Assembly (NCBI GenBank): GCA_029338875.1
Contig: JAQYBF010000027.1
Span: forward strand, 1-45,581
Length of the DNA: 45,581 nucleotides
Direction: 5' to 3'
Source: Lachnospiraceae bacterium
Lineage (GTDB): Bacteria > Bacillota > Clostridia > Lachnospirales > Lachnospiraceae
Each line of letters opens with the position of its first letter. Positions within the stretch are counted from its first letter, which is position 1. Below the pieces are notes generated by a model, which worked only from the letters and a program-made list of their open reading frames with translations, was not told the DNA's origin and searched no databases. Of the stretch, positions 15,687-24,734 are shown one piece after another. The translations under genes and the position numbers were made by a program.

Positions 15687-16049
15687 ATGCTTGATTGTAT
15701 CATAGTTGCCTTGGGCGGGGCTTGCGGAGCGCTAGGCAGGTATCTTATGGGTATGATCCCTGTGCAGCCTGAAAACGGCTTTCCTGTTAAAACCTTTTTC
15801 ATCAATGTAATAGGGTCGTTTCTGATTGGCATTATTGCTGCGCTTGCTGCAAAAAATGCTGTAAATCCCAAACTTGTTACGTTTATTAAAGTAGGTATTT
15901 GCGGCGGATTCACTACATTTTCCTCCTTCGCCCTGGAGACAGATCAGCTGGTTCATAATGGGCATACGGTCATCGCATTTTGTTATGTAATCGCAAGTAT
16001 TGTATGTGGAGTTGCAGCTGTATTCATTGCAGAAAAACTCATAGGGTAA
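15687..16049 (+). CDS. crcB: Fluoride exporter CrcB/Fluc
   Basis: A 120-residue, four-helix membrane protein. The N-terminal GGACGALGRYLMG, NVIGSFLIG in helix 2 and GICGGFTTFSSF, which carries the phenylalanine box and central Na+ site, are diagnostic of Fluc fluoride channels. Fluc proteins form antiparallel dimers, either as one dual-topology gene or as two genes. Only one crcB is seen here, so a dual-topology homodimer is likely. AAGGAG lies 6 bases before the ATG, immediately after a leader hairpin that may control it. Confidence 0.95.
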   Translation: MLDCIIVALGGACGALGRYLMGMIPVQPENGFPVKTFFINVIGSFLIGIIAALAAKNAVNPKLVTFIKVGICGGFTTFSSFALETDQLVHNGHTVIAFCYVIASIVCGVAAVFIAEKLIG

Positions 16050-16075
16050 CATCAAAAATGGAGGTGCAGTGACTG

Positions 16076-16171
16076 ATGCCGAATGAGAGTGGAACCTGGA
16101 TCATGTACGGACCAGACCAGGAAGATCCTTCCTGCCTGCTTATTAACGGTACCTGGCACAAAAATTTATAG
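16076..16171 (+). pseudogene. 31-codon fragment resembling the start of an uncharacterised family
   Basis: ATG 16076 with GGAGG 11 bases upstream encodes MPNESGTWIMYGPDQEDPSC and a short tail before a stop. The WIMYGPDQEDPSC pattern reminds me of the N-terminus of AlkZ-related winged-helix proteins in Clostridia, but I cannot verify that. A second short frame (about 16160-16249, with DLNIVYYTLKEDIPGLLEIM) follows in a different register. Both suggest a decayed gene in the crcB-MATE gap. Confidence 0.25.
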
Positions 16172-16302
16172 ATTTGAATATTGTGTATTATACCTTGAAA
16201 GAGGATATCCCAGGATTGCTGGAAATTATGAATTCAGAAATGTCATAGTAATAACATTTCTCCAAGGTTTTCGGTAATATCGTTTTTCGGGAGGAAAATA
16301 AA

Positions 16303-17679
16303 TTGAAGCAGGAACATTCAAAGGATATGACGAAGGGATCGCCGCTGAAGCTGATCCTTTCGTTTTCCCTGCCTTTATTATTGGGAAATATATTTCAGCA
16401 GACCTATAACATGGTCGATACGGCTATTGTCGGACAGACGCTTGGAGCAAAGTCTCTGGCGGCAGTAGGGGCCTCGACATCGGTCCAGTTTCTGGTGCTT
16501 GGCTTCTGCCAGGGCCTCTGCCTGGGCTTCAATGTGCCGATCGGCCAGCGTTTCGGTGCCAAGGATCCGGATGGCATGCATCGCTATGAGTATGTCGGAT
16601 CGATCATGGCGGCAGTCTTCGCCCTGGTTCTTACTGTGATCACGGAGCTGCTCTGCGGACCGATCCTGCATGCTCTCCAGGTTCCGGCGGAAATCTACGA
16701 CCAGGCCTATCAGTATCTCTTTGTCATCTTTCTGGAGATTCCCTTTGCCATTCTCTACAACTGGCTGGGCGGTATGATGCGGGCCATCGGCGACAGCCGG
16801 ACGCCCTTCATTTTCCTGGCCATTGCTTCGGTGACCAATATTTTCCTGGATCTCCTCTTCATCCTGACCTTCCACTGGGGCGTGGCCGGGGCGGCCATTG
16901 CAACGGTTCTGTCCCAGGCTCTGTCCGGAGTCCTCTGCCTCATGGCTATCCGGAGCCAGTTCCCGATTCTTTCGATTCCAAAGAAAGACCGTCACTTTAT
17001 TAAGCGCGATGCGGCGGTTCTTATTAACATGGGAATTCCCATGGGTCTGCAGTGGTCCATTGTTGCGATCGGCTCCATGATCATGCAGAGTGCCAACAAT
17101 TCTCTGGGTACGCTCTACGTTTCCGCCTTCACGGCGGGCGCCAAGATCAAGCAGTTTGTGCTCTGTCCCTTCGATGCGCTGGCAACGGCGGTTTCCATGT
17201 TTGTCTCGCAGAATTACGGGGCACGGAAGATCGAACGGATGCGGAAGGGCATCCGGCAGGGTACCATTATCGGCATGATTTACGGCCTTCTCGCAGGCGT
17301 CATCATGATTTTCCTGGGGCGGACCCTCTGCCTCCTCTTCCTGAGTCGGAGCCAGGTGGCAGCGCTTGACGCGGCGGCCCTCTATCTAAGGCGGATGGGC
17401 TATCTCTTCTGGGTATTAAGCCCTCTGAACGTGCTTCGGATGAGCATGCAGGGCATGAGCTTTGCCAACCGGGCCATGTTTGCCGGTGTCATGGAGATGG
17501 CAGCCAGGACCTTTGTGTCGCTGGTCTTCGTTTCCTTCTTCGGATTCGATGCCATTACCTGGACGGACCAGTCGGCCTGGATCAGCGGTGTTCTCTATGC
17601 TCTGCCTATGTGCCTGCATTCGCTGAAGCAGGTGGAACTGAGGTTCGAGCAGGAGCGAGCAGGTGCGGAAAGCCGTTGA
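16303..17679 (+). CDS. MATE family multidrug efflux transporter
   Basis: A 458-residue protein with about twelve membrane helices in two bundles. PLLLGNIFQQTYNMVDTAIV, then GQTLGAKSLAAVGASTSVQF and, in the second half, MGIPMGLQWSIVAIGSMIMQ are typical of MATE Na+/H+-coupled drug exporters of the NorM/DinF group. The start is TTG 16303: GGGAGG lies 8 bases upstream, whereas the next ATG (16327) has only a weak AAAGGA. It is a single gene; the following membrane protein starts 148 bases downstream. Substrate unknown. Confidence 0.92.
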   Translation: MKQEHSKDMTKGSPLKLILSFSLPLLLGNIFQQTYNMVDTAIVGQTLGAKSLAAVGASTSVQFLVLGFCQGLCLGFNVPIGQRFGAKDPDGMHRYEYVGSIMAAVFALVLTVITELLCGPILHALQVPAEIYDQAYQYLFVIFLEIPFAILYNWLGGMMRAIGDSRTPFIFLAIASVTNIFLDLLFILTFHWGVAGAAIATVLSQALSGVLCLMAIRSQFPILSIPKKDRHFIKRDAAVLINMGIPMGLQWSIVAIGSMIMQSANNSLGTLYVSAFTAGAKIKQFVLCPFDALATAVSMFVSQNYGARKIERMRKGIRQGTIIGMIYGLLAGVIMIFLGRTLCLLFLSRSQVAALDAAALYLRRMGYLFWVLSPLNVLRMSMQGMSFANRAMFAGVMEMAARTFVSLVFVSFFGFDAITWTDQSAWISGVLYALPMCLHSLKQVELRFEQERAGAESR

Positions 17680-17827
17680 GATTGGAGCAGCTGGCTGAAT
17701 GATTTGTCTAAATGTAGACCTGAGATAAGAATGTATTCGAAGATAATTTTAGGCAAAAACAGTAGAATGGTGAGAGAAAGAAAAAATCATTAGAAAGATA
17801 GAATCTGTTGGAAAGTGTGATAGAAAA

Positions 17828-18403
17828 ATGACTGATAATGGTTTTCTTACAAGAATTATACTAGGGCAGATTCTGTTGATCGTCTGCTGTATTTTCTATC
17901 TGATCTGGTGGAGTATTTCCTACCGGCCCAATGTGGAGGTCAACCGGGCCGGCGGTCTGAATGGAATTCTGCTTCTGATCACAGCAGTCTGCGGGATTCT
18001 GGGAACTGCATTTTCCCTTCTGGGGGCCAACGGACTTCCGAAAAGCGGACATTTGAAGCTCTCAGGCTTTCAGATCATCATCGGAGGAATCATAGCCTAT
18101 GTGCTCCTTCTTCTGATCACGGTCTATATTTTCCACAGGCAGGTGACAACGGAACTCCTCTTAATTACAGGCTGGGCCATGATGGAGCTTACGGTGATCA
18201 GTTCCCTGAATGGGGCAGGGCGGCTGTCGGATCCGAGATTCTGGATCCTCTTCGCAGTGATTGCAGCCGCTTTTCTTATCAGCATGGTTCTCTACGTCCT
18301 CTATTACCGGATGGAGGCCATGAAGGCCTTCTATGCGGCCATGGTTCCGCTAATCACCGAGGCCGTGAGTATGGGAGTGGGGCTGCTGGTGATCCTTATT
18401 TGA
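17828..18403 (+). CDS. Uncharacterised polytopic membrane protein
   Basis: A 191-residue protein with about six hydrophobic helices (roughly 8-28, 44-66, 78-102, 108-126, 136-158, 165-190) and few charged residues outside the loops. I do not recognise a family; no catalytic motif is visible. The ribosome site is weak (GGAAAG 12 bases upstream). Upstream, GTCTA-AATG-TAGAC (17706-17719) is a perfect 5-bp dyad near a possible TTGTCT -35. The aldose epimerase-like gene starts 32 bases after its stop, so the two may be co-transcribed. Confidence 0.7.
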   Translation: MTDNGFLTRIILGQILLIVCCIFYLIWWSISYRPNVEVNRAGGLNGILLLITAVCGILGTAFSLLGANGLPKSGHLKLSGFQIIIGGIIAYVLLLLITVYIFHRQVTTELLLITGWAMMELTVISSLNGAGRLSDPRFWILFAVIAAAFLISMVLYVLYYRMEAMKAFYAAMVPLITEAVSMGVGLLVILI

Positions 18404-18435
18404 AATAATAGAAACAATAGAAAGGGATATATGTT

Positions 18436-19065
18436 ATGGAATACACATTGAAAAATGACGCAATCGAGCTTCGAGTCGACACCCACGGTGCTGAGACGGT
18501 TTCTCTGAAGAAGGATGGACAGGAGTACCTGTGGAATGCGGATCCGGATTTCTGGAACCGGCATGCACCGGTTCTTTTCCCCTTTGTCGGAAAGCCCAGG
18601 GACAAGAAATACAGATATCAAGACACGGAATATCCCATGGGCCAGCATGGCTTCGCCCGGGACTGCGAGTTTGTTCTGACAAAGCAGAAGAAGGACAGGC
18701 TTCAGTTTACTCTGATCGACAATGTTTCGAAGGAGAAGCCCTACCGCCTGGAGACCGAACACGGCTTTCTTACTCCGACAAATGAACTGTTCAGCGGAGA
18801 TGCCCTGATCTTCGAAGACCGTCAGGCAGACTCAGTTTCTCTGACGGATAAGGATGGAAAGCCTTATCTGACCGTGGACTTTGACACACCGCTCTTCGGT
18901 GTCTGGTCGCCGGTCGGAAAGAATGCGCCCTTCATCTGCATTGAACCCTGGTACGGCCGGGCTGACCGGGAGGATTTCGATAAGGATCTGACCAGACGTG
19001 ACTACGAGATGAGTCTGGACCCGGGTAAGAAATTCAAGGGCGGATTCTCAGTTGCCCTGGATTGA
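18436..19065 (+). CDS. Aldose 1-epimerase-like protein (LacX type) with internal deletion
   Basis: A 209-residue protein, where LacX-type mutarotases are near 290. The N-terminal part (DTHGAETVSLKKDGQEYLWN, then APVLFPFVGKPRDKKY and MGQHGFARDCEF) and the C-terminal part (LFGVWSPVGKNAPFICIEPW, GRADR) are well preserved. Between about residue 107 and 115 the sequence jumps from the strand after FTLIDNVSKEKPYRLE to TEHGFLTPTNELFSGDALIF. Some 70-80 residues that normally hold the catalytic histidine (HPxF motif) are missing, without a frame change. The base Glu in CIEPW remains. It is probably inactive, or a sugar-binding leftover. Confidence 0.75.
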   Translation: MEYTLKNDAIELRVDTHGAETVSLKKDGQEYLWNADPDFWNRHAPVLFPFVGKPRDKKYRYQDTEYPMGQHGFARDCEFVLTKQKKDRLQFTLIDNVSKEKPYRLETEHGFLTPTNELFSGDALIFEDRQADSVSLTDKDGKPYLTVDFDTPLFGVWSPVGKNAPFICIEPWYGRADREDFDKDLTRRDYEMSLDPGKKFKGGFSVALD

Positions 19066-19092
19066 TTCTGCAGATCATTTCCAGGCCGGCAG

Positions 19093-20307
19093 CTATTCTG
19101 TTTTAGACACCCTGTTCATCTCAGATAGCCTGTATTCCTTAGGCGTCTGCCCGTACTTCTTTTTGAAGACATTCTGAAAATAGCTCTGTGTTGAGAAACA
19201 CAGGTATTCACTGATCTCACTAATGGTTTTATCGGTATAACGGAGGAGGCTTCTGGCCTCCTCCAATTTTCTGCGCATGATATAGCTTTTCACATTAAAA
19301 CCGAGCTCCTGCTTGAATTTCCGGGACAGGGTGCTTCGGTCAATCCCCAGGAAATCCGCCACATCTTCAACGGTAATGTTCTGATTGACGTGGTTAGAGA
19401 TGAACTGCATGGCCCGGTAGATGTCGGCCTGCATGTTCATGGGGATCTTGTTCTCGGCTACCCGTCGGGTGAAATCCGTGATGGCTGTCGCATTCAGAAG
19501 GTTTACTGCCTGGGCATCGGTCATCCGTTCCGCCTCCTGGATATAGGAATCGGAGAGCTCATAGGCAGTCTCGATATCCAATCCTCCGGTAATGGCGTGT
19601 CTTGTCGTCATGGTAATGGAAGCGATAAAGATATTCTTGGCCTGACGCAGCGAATCGTAACCGATCTGCCCCTCATTGAAGGCCGGAACATTCTTGATCA
19701 GATGCTCCAGTCTGGCCAGATCACCGCGCTCCACACATCCGTAGTACTCCTGCTCGAAAAAGTAGGTGTCATGGAAGACTTCGGCTTCCTTTCGCTCATA
19801 GAGAGCTCCGGTGCTCTTTTCATCGACCCGCTTTTCCTCTTCCTTACCCAAGATATCAAAGGAGTGGAAGACTTCGATCAATTCGCCCGTCATTTCCTTA
19901 TTTACAAGTGCAATAATATTCAGAAACTGGGTCAGGGAAAAGAGGGGCATCTGCTGGAAATATTCCCTGATTTTCGGCTTCTGATCCAGAAAAATCCCAT
20001 ATTCCAGCATAAGAGAATCCAGGGCCTCATCGGTCAGAGGGGTGCTTGTGACCGGGCCCAGAATGACCTCCTCATTGGCAGCATGATTCCGGATATAGCC
20101 TATGTGGAGGGCCTCCTTGGTTGAAAAATAGACCAGATCCTTCTTATTCTGCCGAAGCAGACGTTTCTGCGTATCGGTCAGATCCCGGGTCGTATCGAGA
20201 ACAGGGTAGGACAGGATCAATTCGTCATTTCTGTAGTAATGAATAGGCACGAAGGTGCTGTTGTAAATATAGCTCAGCGTCTGCTGGAAGTCGGTTTCTT
20301 TTTTCAT
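19093..20307 (-). CDS. AraC family regulator with long N-terminal sensor domain
   Basis: A 404-residue regulator. The C-terminal hundred residues form the double HTH (ITVEDVADFLGIDRSTLSRK, ISEISEYLCFSTQSYFQNVF, KKYGQTPKEYRLSE). The N-terminal 290 residues are helical and include FVPIHYYRNDELILSYPVLD and LLEYGIFLDQKPKI, a layout seen in large AraC proteins of Lachnospiraceae beside glycosidase operons. AGGAGA 6 bases before ATG 20307 sets the start; the frame is open to 20364. It is divergent from the GPH symporter-rhamnosidase-GH3 operon and is its likely activator. The converging epimerase gene ends 27 bases from its stop. Confidence 0.88.
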   Translation of the reverse strand: MKKETDFQQTLSYIYNSTFVPIHYYRNDELILSYPVLDTTRDLTDTQKRLLRQNKKDLVYFSTKEALHIGYIRNHAANEEVILGPVTSTPLTDEALDSLMLEYGIFLDQKPKIREYFQQMPLFSLTQFLNIIALVNKEMTGELIEVFHSFDILGKEEEKRVDEKSTGALYERKEAEVFHDTYFFEQEYYGCVERGDLARLEHLIKNVPAFNEGQIGYDSLRQAKNIFIASITMTTRHAITGGLDIETAYELSDSYIQEAERMTDAQAVNLLNATAITDFTRRVAENKIPMNMQADIYRAMQFISNHVNQNITVEDVADFLGIDRSTLSRKFKQELGFNVKSYIMRRKLEEARSLLRYTDKTISEISEYLCFSTQSYFQNVFKKKYGQTPKEYRLSEMNRVSKTE

Positions 20308-20610
20308 AGGTTCTCCTGATGTCTGGTAATTCCTGAGATTTCCGGTATGTTCAGGTGCTTTCATATATTCCTGTAATCTGGCCCGCTTTTCACTTGTTCG
20401 GTCTAAATTTTACAATCACATAATTACAATGAATTGTCATATATTTACAATAATAATACAGTTTCTCCTGTTAAACTGTCAATTAGATCGGAACCGGTGA
20501 AAATCATCACTGCAGAAATAAAGAGATGGAAATCATCGTGCAGGAGAACCGGTTCAGAGGTGATGATTGCCGGCGGAAAGCTGGTTCAAAAAAGGAATTA
20601 GGAGGGCTTT
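20308..20610. promoter_or_regulatory. Divergent regulatory region with operators and repeats
   Basis: The AT-rich part (20400-20460) probably holds promoters for both sides, with TTGTCA at 20434 and TAATAC at 20454 as weak candidates. ACAGTTT-N8-AAACTGT (20458-20479) is a perfect 7-bp dyad. Downstream, AAATCATCACTGCAG (20501-20515) recurs as AAATCATCGTGCAG (20530-20543), and GAACCGGT occurs at 20491 and again within the palindrome GAACCGGTTC (20546-20555). GTGATGATT (20560-20568) complements AATCATCAC (20502-20510). These pairings interleave, so an RNA pseudoknot in the leader or multiple AraC sites are both possible. Confidence 0.5.
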
Positions 20611-22029
20611 ATGAGCAGGACAAAGGAATTTGGCGTGGATTCCATGGGAATCCAGAAAACAATGACATTCGGGGATTATTTTGGCGATGGTATCGGCCAG
20701 GTGCCGCTGAACGCCATGAGCTGCCTGATCGGTCAGCTGACTTATTTCTATACCGAGAAAGTCGGCCTGGCGGCAGCATCCGTTGCGACCATGCTGATCA
20801 TTGCCAAGGTGATCGATGCCTTTACGGATCTGATGATGGGAAAGGTTATGGATTCCGTTCATTTCAAAGGCGGAAAGGCCAGACCTTGGTTTAAGATCAT
20901 GACGCTGCCGGTCGCATTTGTCATTGTTCTTCTCTTTATCGTTCCGAAGAATGCTCCGGCCGGCTTTCAGACCGGATATGTGCTGATTTCTAACCTGCTG
21001 GCATCCGCCATTGTTTATACAGCGATCGCCATTCCCTATGGCGCCCTGATGGCTCTTCGAACCAACAGCGTGGAAGAGCGGGGCAAGATGGGAATCGTCA
21101 GAGCCATCTTCGGTTACGTCATTGGTATGGTTATTACCATTCTTCTGATTCCGATCACCAATGCTCTTGGCGGAGATCAGGCGGCATGGATTAAGGTTGC
21201 AGTTGTTCTGGCAGTGATCTCTGCAATCAGCATGGTGATTCTCTACAGAACGTCAAAGGAAAATAGAACGGACCAGGAGAAAACGGCTGAAGAAGCAGAA
21301 GAAGGGAAGATGACCTTCTTCCAGGAGATCGGCATTCTTTTCAAGAATAAGTACTGGGTCATCATGCTTTTTGCAGGCCTCTTCATGAACATTTCCTTCG
21401 GACTTTCCACCTCCGGAAGTACCTATTATGCCAAATATATTCTTGGAAATGATAACATTGTTGCTCTTCTCGGCGGCGTCGGATTGATCCCGTCCTTCCT
21501 GGGCTTCGCTCTGGTCGGCCCCATGACCAAGAAATTCGGCATGGCAAAGACCTGCGTCATCGGCTGTCTCATCGGAATCGCCGGCTGCATTTACAGAGTA
21601 TTCACTCCTTACAGCCTTGTTTCCTGCCTGATCGGCGGCTGCATGGCAACCTTTGCCAATATTCCCATCATGTGCCTGATCGGTGCCATGGTCAATAACT
21701 GCGTAGAGTATAATGATTGGAAATTCGGGAAACGCCTGATCGGTATGAGTAACTCAGCCAGCTCCTTCGGTTCCAAGATCGGATCCGGTATCGGCGGCTC
21801 CCTGATCGGCTGGATCTTAGGCGCCTGCGGCTTTATCTCCGGTGCGGCAGCATCCAAGCAGCCAGCAGCTGTAAACGTCGGTATTTTCGCATTTTCGATC
21901 TACGTTCCCCTGATCCTTCTCATTATCCTGGCCATTCTCTTCAAATTCTATGATCTGGAGAAGATTTATCCGAAGATCATGAGCGATCTGAATGCGAGAA
22001 AGAATGGTAAAGCTGCTGAAGAAGACTAA
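20611..22029 (+). CDS. GPH-family glycoside:cation symporter
   Basis: A 472-residue symporter with about twelve helices. FGDYFGDGIGQVPLNAMSCL at the start, the loop VMDSVHFKGGKARPWFKIMT and AMVNNCVEYNDWKFGKRLIG in the second half are the usual GPH signatures. AGGAGGG lies 5 bases before ATG 20611. It is the first gene of an operon with an alpha-L-rhamnosidase and a GH3 enzyme, neither of which has a signal peptide, so it probably imports the intact rhamnosylated glycoside. The rhamnosidase frame begins 20 bases after its stop. Compared with the symporter at 294-1652 the sequence is clearly different, so they are not recent copies. Confidence 0.92.
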   Translation: MSRTKEFGVDSMGIQKTMTFGDYFGDGIGQVPLNAMSCLIGQLTYFYTEKVGLAAASVATMLIIAKVIDAFTDLMMGKVMDSVHFKGGKARPWFKIMTLPVAFVIVLLFIVPKNAPAGFQTGYVLISNLLASAIVYTAIAIPYGALMALRTNSVEERGKMGIVRAIFGYVIGMVITILLIPITNALGGDQAAWIKVAVVLAVISAISMVILYRTSKENRTDQEKTAEEAEEGKMTFFQEIGILFKNKYWVIMLFAGLFMNISFGLSTSGSTYYAKYILGNDNIVALLGGVGLIPSFLGFALVGPMTKKFGMAKTCVIGCLIGIAGCIYRVFTPYSLVSCLIGGCMATFANIPIMCLIGAMVNNCVEYNDWKFGKRLIGMSNSASSFGSKIGSGIGGSLIGWILGACGFISGAAASKQPAAVNVGIFAFSIYVPLILLIILAILFKFYDLEKIYPKIMSDLNARKNGKAAEED

Positions 22030-22048
22030 GGGAAAGGACAAATTTGAA

Positions 22049-24652
22049 ATGATCAAGGCTGTCAGACTTAGATGTGAGTATTTAACAGATCCCATCGGCA
22101 TAGACATCAGAAAACCCAGACTCTCCTGGAACTGCCAGGATGGAGAGAAGCAGACCGCCTATCGGATCCTGGCTCAAAAAGACGGGGAAGTCATCTGGGA
22201 TTCCGGTAAAATAGAATCCTCACAGATGCACCTGGTCCCCTGGGGCGGAAAAGAGCTTAAAAGCAGAGATAAGGTCTGCTGGAAGGTTCAGCTCTGGGAT
22301 GAAAAGGATAAAGAGGGCCAATGGAGCGGGGAGGCTTTCTTCGAGCTTGGACTTCTGAAGAGCAGTGACTGGAGAGCAAAATGGATCAGCGGAAATTACA
22401 AGGTCAATAAGAAGAAACGTTATCCGGTCGACTGTTTCCGCAAGCGTTTCTGGGCCCAGAAAAAGAAGATTGTCAGAGCCCGCGCCTACATGACGGCCTG
22501 CGGTATCTATGAGGGAGATCTGAACGGACAGAAGATCGGTGATTTCTGCCTGGCTCCCGGCATCACGGATTACAGAAAAAGGATCCAGTATCAGACCGTC
22601 GATGTCACCGATCAGATTCTTCCCGGCAAGAATGAAGTCCTGTTTATGCTGGCAGATGGCTGGTACAGAGGCTCCGTTGGCGCCTGGGGAATGAAGAACT
22701 GTTATGGCTCGGAAACCAGGCTTCTTGCCCAGATCGAGATCAGTTATGAAGACGGCGAGACCCAGGTGATTTCCACCGATGAGACCTTCGAATGGACAAA
22801 TGAAGGCCCCATCCGTTTCACAGACAATAAGGACGGAGAAATCTATGATGCGAGAAGGGAAGACCTGGAAAAGGCCAAATGGTGGACAGCCAAGCTGACC
22901 AGCCACAATGTGACGCCCACTGCCTCCGATAACTTCGCGGTTAAGGAGCATGAACGGCTCTCGGTTTCCAGAGTTATCACAACGCCTTCGGGAAAGACGG
23001 TCTTTGATTTCGGCCAGAATATAGCCGGATATGTGGAATTTGATGTCAAAGCCAGAAAAGGCCAGCACATTTTCCTCCGTTTCGGTGAAAAGCTGGATGG
23101 CGACGGGGAATTTACCCAGCACAATATTCAGTGTGTGAAAAAGAACTATATTACGCCACTTCAGCAGATCGACTATATCTGTAAGGATGGAAGGAATCAT
23201 TACAAGACAAGATTTGCCATCTTCGGATTCCAGTATGTCCTGGTAGAAGCGGACTGTCCGATCGAAGCCGATGATATGACAGCTATTGCGGTCTATTCCG
23301 ATTTTGAGACGACATTTCGATTTGATTCCTCCAATCGGCTATTGAATAAGTTTGTCTTAAATACCCTCTGGTCTTTAAAGAATAATTCCGCAGACCTTCC
23401 GACCGACTGCCCGACGAGAGAACGGCATGGATGGAGCGGCGATGCCCAGATTTTTGTCGGAACGGCCACTTACATGGTCAACTACACGCCCTTTGCCGAG
23501 AAATATGAGAGAGATCTCTGCGACTGGCAGACCAGAGACGGCTGCTTCCCTCAGATCGCACCGGAGGGCGGAACCGACGCTTACATGAGATCCATGAACG
23601 GTTCCTCTGGCTGGGCCGATGCGGGTGTCATCATTCCCTACCGGCTCTGGAAGATGAGCGGAGATATGGGGGTCATTGAGAAATTCTATGATTCCATGAA
23701 AAAGTATGCTCATTACATGATGAAGCGGGCCGGGAAAACCAACCCCGTGACATCGGAGAAGAACAATGTAAAAGGTGAGGATAAAAAATATCTCTACAAT
23801 ATCGGCCAGCATTACGGCGAATGGGCCGAGCCGACCGATGTCCATGCCATGTGCTTTAAGGATTTTGTGAAATCGCAGCCCGAGGTCTCCACAGCATACA
23901 TGAGCTATGTCATGTCCCTTATGGTCGAGATCGCGAAGGCCCTTGGAAAGACCGAGGATCTGCCCCTCTACCGGGAATATGCCGAGGGCAGCAAACGGGT
24001 CTACCAGGAGCTGGTTTCGGATCCGAAATTCACTCTGGATACAGACCGCCAGGCCAAGCTGGTCAGACCCCTGTATTTCCATATGCTGAATGAAAAGCAG
24101 ACCAGGTTCGCAAAGAAGCGGCTGATCGAGGCCATGGATCATTACAGATGGCGGGTCGGAACGGGCTTCCTTTCCACCCCTCTGATCCCCTATGTCCTGG
24201 AAGACATTGACATTGAGTATGCCTATAAGCTTCTGGAGAATGAAGAAAAGCCAGGCTGGCTCGCTATGCCGAAGGCCGGTGCAACGACCATCTGGGAGGA
24301 CTGGAACGGTCCGGATACGGACAATGGAAAGGGCGGCGGAATCGCATCTCTTGACCACTATTCCAAGGGCGCCGTCTGCCAGTGGATTTTTGAGGAGATG
24401 TGCGGCATCCGGGTCGACGGAGAAAATCATTTCCGGATCGCACCGCATCCGGGCGGACACTTCACCTTTGCCGGATTTTCCTATGACAGCGTCTACGGAA
24501 CGGTATCCTGCCGCTGGGAGAAGAAGGAAGATGAGGAATACGTCTATACGATCACCATTCCTTCCAACACCAGTGCAAGGGTAATTCTTCCGGGCAGAGA
24601 GGAAGAGGAACTGGGTGCCGGGACCTATCATTTCTGCAGTACGAAACCATGA
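22049..24652 (+). CDS. GH78 alpha-L-rhamnosidase, cytoplasmic
   Basis: An 867-residue enzyme. Beta-sandwich domains come first (KAVRLRCEYLTDPIGIDIRK, an N-terminal Fn3-like part and the DLNGQKIGDFCLAPGITDYR carbohydrate-binding domain), then the (alpha/alpha)6 barrel. The general acid Glu is E458 in DCPTRERHGWSGDAQIF, and the second catalytic Glu is E750 in TTIWEDWNG, as in characterised GH78 enzymes. A C-terminal sandwich domain ends the protein. No signal peptide is seen. The start at 22049 has AAAGGA 11 bases upstream; alternatives inside the symporter end are possible. It removes terminal alpha-L-rhamnose and precedes a beta-glycosidase, which fits degradation of rhamnosyl-glucosides. Confidence 0.93.
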   Translation: MIKAVRLRCEYLTDPIGIDIRKPRLSWNCQDGEKQTAYRILAQKDGEVIWDSGKIESSQMHLVPWGGKELKSRDKVCWKVQLWDEKDKEGQWSGEAFFELGLLKSSDWRAKWISGNYKVNKKKRYPVDCFRKRFWAQKKKIVRARAYMTACGIYEGDLNGQKIGDFCLAPGITDYRKRIQYQTVDVTDQILPGKNEVLFMLADGWYRGSVGAWGMKNCYGSETRLLAQIEISYEDGETQVISTDETFEWTNEGPIRFTDNKDGEIYDARREDLEKAKWWTAKLTSHNVTPTASDNFAVKEHERLSVSRVITTPSGKTVFDFGQNIAGYVEFDVKARKGQHIFLRFGEKLDGDGEFTQHNIQCVKKNYITPLQQIDYICKDGRNHYKTRFAIFGFQYVLVEADCPIEADDMTAIAVYSDFETTFRFDSSNRLLNKFVLNTLWSLKNNSADLPTDCPTRERHGWSGDAQIFVGTATYMVNYTPFAEKYERDLCDWQTRDGCFPQIAPEGGTDAYMRSMNGSSGWADAGVIIPYRLWKMSGDMGVIEKFYDSMKKYAHYMMKRAGKTNPVTSEKNNVKGEDKKYLYNIGQHYGEWAEPTDVHAMCFKDFVKSQPEVSTAYMSYVMSLMVEIAKALGKTEDLPLYREYAEGSKRVYQELVSDPKFTLDTDRQAKLVRPLYFHMLNEKQTRFAKKRLIEAMDHYRWRVGTGFLSTPLIPYVLEDIDIEYAYKLLENEEKPGWLAMPKAGATTIWEDWNGPDTDNGKGGGIASLDHYSKGAVCQWIFEEMCGIRVDGENHFRIAPHPGGHFTFAGFSYDSVYGTVSCRWEKKEDEEYVYTITIPSNTSARVILPGREEEELGAGTYHFCSTKP

Positions 24653-24734
24653 ATGGAATATCGAGATTTGGAAATTTCTTCGTAATTGATGTATGAAGAA
24701 TCTTTTACAGTATGAATGGATATGGAGACAGAGA

